From HGM11416 sp964532155 (GTDB lineage Bacteria > Bacillota > Clostridia > Christensenellales > Borkfalkiaceae), in contig CAZHGN010000044.1 in assembly GCA_964532155.1 (NCBI GenBank), positions 1-12,335 of the forward strand: DNA of 12,335 nucleotides, written 5' to 3'. The position numbers and the translations under genes were made by a program. Shown here one piece after another: positions 7,377 to 12,335 of this stretch. The notes under the pieces are model-generated. The model had not been told where the DNA came from. It did no database searches and saw nothing but the letters and a program-made list of their open reading frames with translations. How positions within the stretch are numbered: position 1 is the stretch's first letter; every line of letters begins with the position of its first letter.

Positions 7377-7520
7377 GCAAATTGCAGAAGTTTATAAAAC
7401 CGCTTTACTTAAGTTCTTTAGTTTATTCGCTTACATTGTGGCGTAAAAAACGCCAAAAGTCGACCTATAAGGCGATTAACGGCACTTTCCTTGTCTATCT
7501 GAAGATTTTTGCAAGCACTT
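7377..7520. other. Intergenic region behind the MarR promoter
   Basis: No gene is supported here. The only clear structure is a small hairpin, TGGCGT/ACGCCA with an A5 loop (7439-7455), with no T-run that would make it a terminator on either strand. Confidence 0.5.
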
Positions 7521-7560
7521 AAAAAAGGATTTCGCCTGTACAAACAAACGAAACCCTTTT
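7521..7560 (-). terminator. Terminator downstream of the DUF2828 gene
   Basis: On the minus strand AAAAGGGTTTCG (7549-7560) pairs with CGAAATCCTTTT (7523-7534) through 12 bp including one G-U, followed by T residues. On the plus strand the same position would be an A-C mismatch, which supports the minus-strand direction. It lies about 40 bases after the stop codon. Confidence 0.8.
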
Positions 7561-7598
7561 GTTAGAATATTACTTTTTATGCGGTTGGCTTAATCCGA

Positions 7599-9158
7599 TT
7601 AAACGCCTTTGAACGCTTTTTCCACGGGCAAGTAGCGCTCGCCGTTCAATATGTCGGTCAAACACTTGAGCGGATCGAGCTCGGAACTTAATACCATCTT
7701 GCAAACGCTCGGCGAAAAACCGCTTACGAAGGCAAGCCCCTTTTCGTTGACTCTTACGGGAACGCCTTTCGTGCGGCTGTTTATGTTCCAGAAAATCAAA
7801 CGCGGCATTTTTACGCCGGCGGCGGCGTATTTGTCGGCAATAACGTCGAAGAGTACCGCGTCGTCTAAAACGCGATCGCCTTTATCGTTGCAAGCGCAGT
7901 CGTTGAACTCCATGTCGCTGATTATCAAGATATTGTCGGGCACATCGCTCGGATTTTTGCAAGCGAGGGCAGCCGACAAAATAAGGTCGAAAACCGCTTC
8001 GATGTTGGTATCCGCCACCTCGGAATAATCGCACGTGACGACGGCTTTTTCGAGCAAGCACGAGCAACCCGAAAGATCGACGAGCCGGGGCTCTTCGCTG
8101 AAAGTTATGAATTTATCTTTAAATTCGCCCGTTGCACGCTCGGCAAAATACAGCGAAATAGAGAGTGCGACCTCGTAAGCGAACAACTCGGTTTTACCGA
8201 CGAAGCTGAACATACTACCCGAGCCGTCCAGCACGCAAAGAGTGCCTTTGCCGCCATTAACATAGTCGGGCAAAGAACGCCACAAGTTCTCTATCGTAAC
8301 GTCTTTAAGCATTTTGTTAAAGTAGTTGTTGCCGTATAACAGACTTCTTTTCGCGCCGGAAAAATAACGGTGAAGAATTTCGTAAGGGAAAAGAACCTCT
8401 GCGTTGATCTTTTCTTCGCCCGCGTTAAGCTTGCGCAAAAAGTCTTGCCTTCGCTCTTCGTCATGGTTGAAAAAAGCGTTCGAATACGTGAGATTCGCCT
8501 TCGAGGGGACGGCGGAATAATCGATTTTATCCCACTTTCCATCGCTCATAAGCCTTTCGGTAATCTTCAAATACGAGCGGAGCGCGGACAAACGCTTGCG
8601 GTATTCGGATTTTTTAAGCCCGAAATATGCGAGCAATACTTCTAACGCCGCTTTGTCGTCTTGGTTTTTAGTTTGCACGGAAGGCAGCCATTTTGCCAAA
8701 AGCGAAGCGGGCTCGCCCTTTCTCATTGCGTCTTCGTCGGCTTCCAAGCGCGCCTTGATAAGGGCGCAAACGTCTGAGGCGAGCGCACCATGAAGCAAAA
8801 CAAACAAATTATCCCAACGCGTATATTCGGCTATAAGCGGCAACAAGCGTCTCGTCATATCGGGCTCGACCTCGGAAAGGTACCACAAACAGCATTTGAA
8901 AAGTCTACGCTCCCCCATGCCCTTGCGCACGTCACCGGCAAAAAACAACCACTTAACGGCAAGTTCGCGGTCTTCGGCAAACGCTTTGGCAAACCGTGCT
9001 ATAACCTCGGCGACGTCGGCAGATCTAAGCGAAGACGTAGCGTAGTTTAGGTCGAGCAGCGCACTTCCCGTACTCGAATATACCTTAGCGCCGTTTTCTG
9101 TATAAGTATATTGATAATCGGCAGCGATTACCTTTTTTATTTCGTCTATAAATCCCAT
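7599..9158 (-). CDS. DUF2828 family protein with C-terminal von Willebrand A domain (Ro60-like architecture)
   Basis: This 519-residue cytoplasmic protein matches the DUF2828 family: an alpha-helical N-terminal half (about 45-290) with the block GDVRKGMGERRLF at 75-87 and YTRWDNL at 112-118, then a von Willebrand A domain from about 305. The metal-site (MIDAS) residues are all there: DGSGS at 311-315, Thr384 in ADTN, and Asp415 in ISDMEF. A helical-repeat domain followed by vWA is also the plan of Ro60/TROVE proteins, which hold misfolded RNAs and Y RNAs; kinship with TROVE is inferred from architecture only. No signal peptide or membrane segment. The ATG has AAGGAGG at 9 bases. A tRNA-like RNA gene with its own terminator lies just upstream in the same direction, and a terminator follows, so the gene stands alone with that RNA. 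Function not established. Confidence 0.85.
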   Translation of the reverse strand: MGFIDEIKKVIAADYQYTYTENGAKVYSSTGSALLDLNYATSSLRSADVAEVIARFAKAFAEDRELAVKWLFFAGDVRKGMGERRLFKCCLWYLSEVEPDMTRRLLPLIAEYTRWDNLFVLLHGALASDVCALIKARLEADEDAMRKGEPASLLAKWLPSVQTKNQDDKAALEVLLAYFGLKKSEYRKRLSALRSYLKITERLMSDGKWDKIDYSAVPSKANLTYSNAFFNHDEERRQDFLRKLNAGEEKINAEVLFPYEILHRYFSGAKRSLLYGNNYFNKMLKDVTIENLWRSLPDYVNGGKGTLCVLDGSGSMFSFVGKTELFAYEVALSISLYFAERATGEFKDKFITFSEEPRLVDLSGCSCLLEKAVVTCDYSEVADTNIEAVFDLILSAALACKNPSDVPDNILIISDMEFNDCACNDKGDRVLDDAVLFDVIADKYAAAGVKMPRLIFWNINSRTKGVPVRVNEKGLAFVSGFSPSVCKMVLSSELDPLKCLTDILNGERYLPVEKAFKGV

Positions 9159-9207
9159 AGCGCAACGCCTCCTTTTTGCAACGGCACACCGCCGCTTTTT
9201 TATTTTT

Positions 9208-9236
9208 AAAAAGCCGCTCGCCTTTAGGCAAACGGC
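9208..9236 (-). terminator. Terminator between the tRNA-like RNA and the DUF2828 gene
   Basis: On the minus strand GCCGTTTGCC (9227-9236) pairs with GGCGAGCGGC (9213-9222) over 10 bp with two G-U pairs, a TAAA loop, and a T5 run after it. It lies 15 bases beyond the 3' end of the tRNA-like RNA and 50 bases before the DUF2828 start. Expression of DUF2828 then needs readthrough or a separate start; TTGCCT, 17 bases, TAAAAA inside this same segment is a weak candidate promoter. Confidence 0.85.
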
Positions 9237-9250
9237 GGATTATTCAAGTT

Positions 9251-9375
9251 TGGAAGCGGCGGGACTCGAACCCGCAGTCTCAAGGATTCAACCCAATTTA
9301 AATAGATTGCTGTACGCGCTTTTTTCAAAACGACTAAAATGGTCCTGTGCGTTTTCCAAATTTCGCCACGCTTCC
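9251..9375 (-). ncRNA. tRNA-like RNA with a 56-nt domain in place of the anticodon loop
   Basis: On the minus strand the RNA folds as a tRNA at both ends. The acceptor stem is GGAAGCG (9369-9375) with CGCTTCC (9252-9258), then A as discriminator. U8-G9 are followed by a D-arm GCG/CGC whose loop holds GG. The T-arm is perfect: GCGGG, TTCGAGT, CCCGC (9259-9275). Between them an anticodon-like stem, CAGGA (9343-9347) with TCCT-T-G (9281-9286, one bulged T), leaves a five-base variable region AGACT. Where a 7-base anticodon loop should be there are 56 bases (9287-9342) that can form CGTTTT-GAAA-AAAGCG (9317-9332) and CAATC/GGTTG (9289-9309). The D-arm resembles tRNA-Leu. No CCA is encoded. It has its own promoter and terminator. 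It cannot be an ordinary tRNA; a Y-RNA/YrlA-like RNA is the best guess, a decayed tRNA the main alternative. Confidence 0.72.
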
Positions 9376-9381
9376 GAAATT

Positions 9382-9410
9382 ACGGCGTTTTTTTAAGGTT
9401 CAATCGCCGT
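9382..9410 (-). other. Leader hairpin before the tRNA-like RNA
   Basis: ACGGCG (9405-9410) and CGCCGT (9382-9387) pair on the minus strand across a 17-base AU-rich loop. The stem opens at about the predicted transcription start and ends 6 bases before the acceptor stem, so it would be removed if RNase P trims the 5' end. Confidence 0.55.
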
Positions 9411-9417
9411 TTATCTT

Positions 9418-9446
9418 ATTATATTGCCAACCGCAGAAAAAAGCAA
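9418..9446 (-). promoter_or_regulatory. Promoter of the tRNA-like RNA
   Basis: On the minus strand, -35 TTGCTT (9441-9446), 17 bases, perfect -10 TATAAT (9418-9423). Transcription would begin near 9411, about 36 bases before the acceptor stem. Confidence 0.7.
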
Positions 9447-9576
9447 GCGTTTTTAATAATTTTTTTAAGTGATTTTTAAATTATTTTTTATGGCGTGTTT
9501 TTAAGAATAAAATCCAAAACACTCCGAAAAACTACGGAAAACTTGCTTAAAACGTTGCAAAAGTATTAAGCCTCAT
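9447..9576. other. AT-rich spacer with no gene
   Basis: This very AT-rich stretch between the promoter of the tRNA-like RNA and the terminator of the membrane-protein gene shows runs of A and T and may act as an UP element for the promoter next to it. I see no gene or stable hairpin. Confidence 0.4.
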
Positions 9577-9607
9577 AAAAAAAGCAAGGATTTCTTCCTT
9601 GCTTTTT
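9577..9607 (-). terminator. Terminator of the rplI / membrane-protein transcript
   Basis: An 11-bp perfect stem (AAAAGCAAGGA 9580-9590 with TCCTTGCTTTT 9596-9606), loop TTTCT, with T-runs on both sides, 14 bases after the stop codon at 9621. It can work in either direction, but the only gene reaching it is on the minus strand. Confidence 0.9.
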
Positions 9608-9620
9608 CGTTTGGTTTTTA

Positions 9621-11255
9621 TTATACGCCGTCGCCGCCACCGTCAGTATCCGCAACGTCGTTTTGCGGTTCCCGTTTCGCTTCCGCTTCCGCTTTATCGT
9701 CCGTGGCTTTAATCTCCGTGACGGTCACGCCGTCTTTTGCGATAACCGCTTCGACCTTTATTACATGCTCGACCGAATCGGTCACGATATCTTCTGCGGT
9801 CGGAGCGTGTGCGTCGTCGTCGATGATAGTCTCTATCCGTCCTTCGCCCTCGTCGTGAATGGTAATGGCGGGAGCCGAATCCCTTACCGGCGTGTAGTCG
9901 GGCAAGCCGACGTCTTCGGTCGTTTCAGCCGCAGACTCTTCCGTTTGCGGTATTTCTTCGCGCGCGATTTCGGCAACCTCGGCAACCTCGACGACCTCGT
10001 CCGTTTTAGGTCTGATTTCGGTACGTTTAAACACTTCGTGTGCGCGAGCGAGTTCCGCTTTGCCCGATTTGGTAAACTTGAAAATCGACTGACCTATAAT
10101 AAGAACGAGCCCGGCGAAAATGGACAAATAGTAACTGAAACAACGCCAAGACATTATACCCCAGAACAGCGTGCCGCCCTGCAAATACGTAGCGAATATC
10201 GAACGGAAAGAAAATTCCGCACCGCCCGAATTACCCGGTGTAGGCAGCATTGTTACCGACGTGTAGCAAATAACGCAAAGGGAATATATTTCACCCCAAC
10301 TGATGTTATGGTTGCCGCTCATTCTGATAACGAAATACGGCAAGGAATAGAGGGCGAGAAGATACAAGATGGACAAAACGAAGCCCAAAATCATACGCCC
10401 TTTAGATTTTTTAATGAAGTAGCTTATGCACTCGGCATATTCTTTTATGCTGCCGGTGAGTTTACTTTTAAGCTTTTCGGCATCCTTGGTTAAATGGAGA
10501 GACTTGGCGATTTTCGCAACGAAGCCGGCAACCTTCTCTGCCGTTTTCGGCATTACCGAGAAGAAAAGCAGCGCGAACGGAATAGCGGCGTTTATTAGGA
10601 GACCGATTACGCAAAGTATTTTTATAACGGTCGAAATATTGCCGAAGCCGTAAGCTATAAGAACGACGAACGCAACGAAGACGAATGCAATTCTGTCGAG
10701 CGCGTAAGATACGAGCGGAACGCCCGAAGCAACGCCTACGGGTATACCCTTTTTGCGCAAGTAGTATATTTCAAAAGGCTGACCGCCCGATCCGAGCGGC
10801 GTTATATTATCGTAATATTTACACAAAAGCGCTGCGTTAAAGCTGATTATGGGCAGTTTTTTGTTAAGCGTGGAACGCAAAAATAAGTACCTTTTTCCCG
10901 TTTGAAAAAGTTGAGCCACGACGACGACTGCAAGCGCGCCGAGCATCCAGCCCCAATTTTGAATGTACGAACGCCATACCTGAACGAAAGGAATAGGCTC
11001 TTCCCCGCCCGAAAACTCCATAAGCGCAGTGAGAACGACGGCGATTACGTTAACTGCAATAAAAAGCAGAGTAACGGCAAAATTCTTGCTCGTATTTTTC
11101 GTTTTCATCGCGGCGGAGTCGCCGTCTGCCGAAGCGATTTTTTCGAGCTCTTTTTCGGCTTGTTCCGCTTCCGCGCTCATTTCAATAGGCGCTTCGTTAT
11201 CCACGCTCGGAACGCAGGCGACTTCTTCGCTAATTATATCGTCTTTTCTAATCAC
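9621..11255 (-). CDS. YbhN/UPF0104-type membrane protein (LPG synthase TM / flippase-like domain) with acidic tail
   Basis: The core of this 544-residue protein belongs to the lysylphosphatidylglycerol synthase transmembrane family (PF03706, TIGR00374), integral membrane proteins related to the flippase half of MprF. Hydrophobic segments are seen at about 59-80, 101-119, 187-203, 208-233, 288-312, 322-340 and 373-393. Two family motifs are clear: ITPLGSGGQPFEIYYL (151-166) and LPTPGNSGGAEFSF (337-350). The aminoacyltransferase domain of MprF is absent. Before the core are about 55 acidic residues, and after it about 135 residues rich in Glu, Asp, Ala and Val with a short EVAEVAEIA repeat, presumably cytoplasmic and disordered. 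The GTG at 11253-11255 has AAGGGGGA at about 6 bases. It follows rplI in the same direction after 136 bases and ends at a strong terminator. The transported or bound lipid is unknown. Confidence 0.85.
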   Translation of the reverse strand: MIRKDDIISEEVACVPSVDNEAPIEMSAEAEQAEKELEKIASADGDSAAMKTKNTSKNFAVTLLFIAVNVIAVVLTALMEFSGGEEPIPFVQVWRSYIQNWGWMLGALAVVVVAQLFQTGKRYLFLRSTLNKKLPIISFNAALLCKYYDNITPLGSGGQPFEIYYLRKKGIPVGVASGVPLVSYALDRIAFVFVAFVVLIAYGFGNISTVIKILCVIGLLINAAIPFALLFFSVMPKTAEKVAGFVAKIAKSLHLTKDAEKLKSKLTGSIKEYAECISYFIKKSKGRMILGFVLSILYLLALYSLPYFVIRMSGNHNISWGEIYSLCVICYTSVTMLPTPGNSGGAEFSFRSIFATYLQGGTLFWGIMSWRCFSYYLSIFAGLVLIIGQSIFKFTKSGKAELARAHEVFKRTEIRPKTDEVVEVAEVAEIAREEIPQTEESAAETTEDVGLPDYTPVRDSAPAITIHDEGEGRIETIIDDDAHAPTAEDIVTDSVEHVIKVEAVIAKDGVTVTEIKATDDKAEAEAKREPQNDVADTDGGGDGV

Positions 11256-11391
11256 AAAAATCCCCCTTTTGCGGCAAACCTTTGGTTCTTCCGCCTAACC
11301 GCTTTTGCGGTCGTTCCTTCGCGTAGCTTCCTTCTTAAATGTGAAATAGTCGGCTTAAAAGTCGAATAATCGACCTATAGCCCCGTTTTTG
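11256..11391 (-). other. Gap between rplI and the membrane-protein gene
   Basis: On the minus strand a 5-bp stem GTCGA/TCGAC followed by TTTT lies shortly after the rplI stop and may be a weak terminator or attenuator. A second small stem ACCGC/GCGGT with a four-A loop lies at 11298-11311. No convincing promoter is seen, so the downstream gene probably depends on readthrough from rplI. Confidence 0.4.
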
Positions 11392-11838
11392 TTATTCAGC
11401 CGCTTGCACCTTGACGGATATCTTGGACGATACCCCCGGCATAAGTTTAACCTCTACCGTATAAACGCCGAGCGTTTTTATAGGTTCGGGAAGAATTATC
11501 ATTTTCTTTTCGACGTCAAAGCCGCTTTCCACGAGCGACGAGCAAATCTCTTGCGAAGTAACGCTGCCGAAAATTTTACCCTTTTCGCCCGCCTTTACCT
11601 TGCATACGACCACCGTATTTTTGATTTTTGCGGCAATATCCTTAAGCCGCGCAATCTCTTGCTGTCTGTGGAATTCTTCGGCTTCCTGCTTGATTTTAAG
11701 GCTGTTGACCTCGACGGCGGTAGCCTCTTTCGCCACGCCTTTTTTGATAAGGCAGTTGCGCGCGTATCCGTCGCTAACCTCTTTAATTTCGCCCTTTTTG
11801 CCCGTTCCTTTAACGTCTGCAAGAAGAATTACTTTCAT
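11392..11838 (-). CDS. rplI: Large ribosomal subunit protein bL9
   Basis: bL9 binds 23S rRNA at the base of the L1 stalk, its two domains joined by a long helix. The 148-residue product has the normal length. The N-terminal domain begins MKVILLADVKGTGKKGEIKEVSDGYARNCLIKKGVA, a near-canonical bL9 start; the connecting helix is about 41-75 and the C-terminal domain ends in VEVKLMPGVSSKISVKV. The reading frame stays open 40 codons further upstream, but the start at 11836-11838 is right: it matches the family start, has GGAGG at 8 bases, and the extra codons reach into the promoter. The usual neighbours (dnaB, a DHH phosphoesterase, or rpsF-ssb-rpsR) are not on the visible side; the next gene is the YbhN-like membrane protein. 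Confidence 0.97.
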   Translation of the reverse strand: MKVILLADVKGTGKKGEIKEVSDGYARNCLIKKGVAKEATAVEVNSLKIKQEAEEFHRQQEIARLKDIAAKIKNTVVVCKVKAGEKGKIFGSVTSQEICSSLVESGFDVEKKMIILPEPIKTLGVYTVEVKLMPGVSSKISVKVQAAE

Positions 11839-11923
11839 ATATCCGACCTCCGCCCTGCGGCAGTTTTTTCGTTTGCAAAGCCGCCGGCCCATAGCGCAGA
11901 GCGCAAACTCGGCAACCTTTCGC
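11839..11923 (-). promoter_or_regulatory. Leader of rplI mRNA
   Basis: About 85 bases separate the predicted transcription start from the rplI ATG. They are GC-rich and full of short complementary segments, for example GTTTGC and GCAAAC about 25 bases apart and a GCGC/GCGC stem, so the leader is probably folded. I do not recognise a known ribosomal-protein leader motif. Confidence 0.4.
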
Positions 11924-11929
11924 CCTACA

Positions 11930-11958
11930 ATTATATATTTTAAAGGGCGATATGTCAA
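11930..11958 (-). promoter_or_regulatory. Promoter of rplI
   Basis: Full-consensus promoter on the minus strand: TTGACA (11953-11958), 17 bases, TATAAT (11930-11935). Confidence 0.9.
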
Positions 11959-12135
11959 TTAAAATACCGATTAATTTACCGCGTACACAACCATTTCACC
12001 TACCTTTCGCAAAGGCGAATTTTAATAAACAAAAAACCGATTAACGCTTAAAAAACGTAGGTATAAACTTAAGAAAAAAGGCGAATAATAACTAATACGG
12101 CGCGGATTTTTTCACCCACGCCGAAAAGGAGTATT
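11959..12135 (+). other. Intergenic region between divergent rplI and the DUF1540 gene
   Basis: On the plus strand a small stem TTCGC-AAAG-GCGAA followed by TTTT lies near 12007-12022. A TATAAA box stands about 75 bases before the small gene but has no good -35. Just before the ribosome binding site CGGCG and CGCCG can form a 5-bp stem. No promoter is convincing. Confidence 0.35.
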
Positions 12136-12288
12136 ATGAACGACCGATTTAACCAAAAAATCAACTGCTCTGTAACCGATTGCCGCTATAACAGCGAAGG
12201 CCGCTTTTGCCAAAAAAACGCCGTGTGCATTTGTTGCTCCGAGCAAGGTTGCACCAGATGCGGTAGCTACGACGGCTTAGAAGAATAG
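12136..12288 (+). CDS. Small Cys-rich DUF1540 protein
   Basis: This 50-residue protein matches the DUF1540 pattern, a short domain common in Clostridia and Bacilli and probably metal-binding, with no proven role. Its eight cysteines are at 11, 16, 25, 31, 33, 34, 39 and 42; the opening NCSVTDCRYNSEGRFC and the closing C-x2-C followed by SYDG are characteristic. The ATG has an AAGGAG at 4-5 bases, which makes translation likely despite the small size. It is the only gene on the plus strand in the right half and stands alone, divergent from rplI. A hairpin follows close to the window edge. Confidence 0.85.
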   Translation: MNDRFNQKINCSVTDCRYNSEGRFCQKNAVCICCSEQGCTRCGSYDGLEE

Positions 12289-12300
12289 CAGTCGCATTGC

Positions 12301-12335
12301 GCGCCCGACGAAAGCATACGGTTTCGACTCGGCGC
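12301..12335 (+). terminator. Hairpin after the DUF1540 gene, cut by the window edge
   Basis: GCG-CCGA-CGAAA can pair with TTTCG-TCGG-CGC around an 8-base loop, with small bulges, 12 bases after the stop codon. It is placed as a terminator would be, but any T-run would fall outside the window. Confidence 0.5.

Noticed and set aside
9251..9375. tRNA-Sec, suggested by the GGAAGCG acceptor start
   Set aside because: tRNA-Sec has an extended 8-bp acceptor, a long D-stem and a TCA anticodon in a 7-base loop; none is present, and the D-arm looks like tRNA-Leu.
9251..9375. Ordinary tRNA-Leu, or tRNA-Leu with a group I intron
   Set aside because: The alternative short anticodon stem GAC/GTC would put A at position 33 and contains a G-G mismatch next to it, and about 50 extra bases are too few for a group I intron.
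9663..10493. 276-codon plus-strand ORF rich in Arg and Phe
   Set aside because: It is the antisense shadow of the acidic tail and membrane core of the YbhN-like gene; composition follows from the complementary codons.
11839..11958. Longer rplI start at 11956-11958
   Set aside because: The extra 40 codons contain the promoter -10 and the leader, do not match bL9, and the internal ATG has a proper ribosome binding site.
12040..12100. Sporulation-sigma promoter (GTATA ... GGCGAATAAT) for the DUF1540 gene
   Set aside because: The -10 part fits the sigma-F/G patterns poorly and the spacing is off, so it cannot be told from chance in AT-rich DNA.

Overview
The window looks like chromosome of an uncultured member of the Clostridia (Bacillota). 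The first 380 bases are the 5' end of a 16S rRNA gene on the minus strand with the usual bacterial 27F and 338 landmarks. Most genes have strong AAGGAG-type ribosome binding sites and sigma-A-like promoters, three start with GTG, and families common in Clostridia are present (FliB-like Cys-rich methylase, DUF1540). The exact order cannot be fixed from the sequence. Almost everything is read leftward (minus strand); the exceptions are the radical SAM gene at 2262 and the small Cys-rich gene at 12136.

Layout. (1) 1-971: 16S rRNA start and a 590-base upstream region with at least three rrn promoters, two of them on a near-perfect 49-bp direct repeat. (2) 972-3286: mnmA (tRNA U34 2-thiolation), divergent from a YtqA/MnmL-type radical SAM gene thought to act on the same wobble uridine, and a terminator. 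(3) 3347-7376: a minus-strand operon headed by a Cys-free MarR repressor, followed by a DUF5131 radical-SAM-like protein, an FMN split-barrel protein, an aldo/keto reductase with altered active-site residues, and, after a 108-base gap, a FliB-like Fe-S methylase. The MarR promoter is full consensus and its -10 box lies inside a perfect 19-bp palindrome, so autoregulation is likely. (4) 7521-9446: the most unusual part. A 125-nt tRNA-like RNA gene with its own promoter and terminator sits directly upstream of, and co-oriented with, a DUF2828 gene (helical N-terminus plus von Willebrand A domain with an intact MIDAS), an architecture like the Ro60/Rsr RNA-binding proteins. The RNA has a good acceptor stem, D-arm and T-arm, but the anticodon loop is replaced by about 56 nt that can form two hairpins. 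This resembles the Rsr/Y-RNA (YrlA) arrangement with a different protein family. (5) 9577-11958: rplI (bL9) from a full-consensus promoter, then a YbhN/UPF0104-type membrane protein with a long acidic tail, then a terminator. (6) 11959-12335: intergenic DNA, a 50-residue DUF1540 gene too short for ordinary ORF cut-offs, and a hairpin at the window edge.

The candidate undescribed system is the DUF2828 protein with its tRNA-like RNA. The pairing is visible in the sequence; a shared function is inference.
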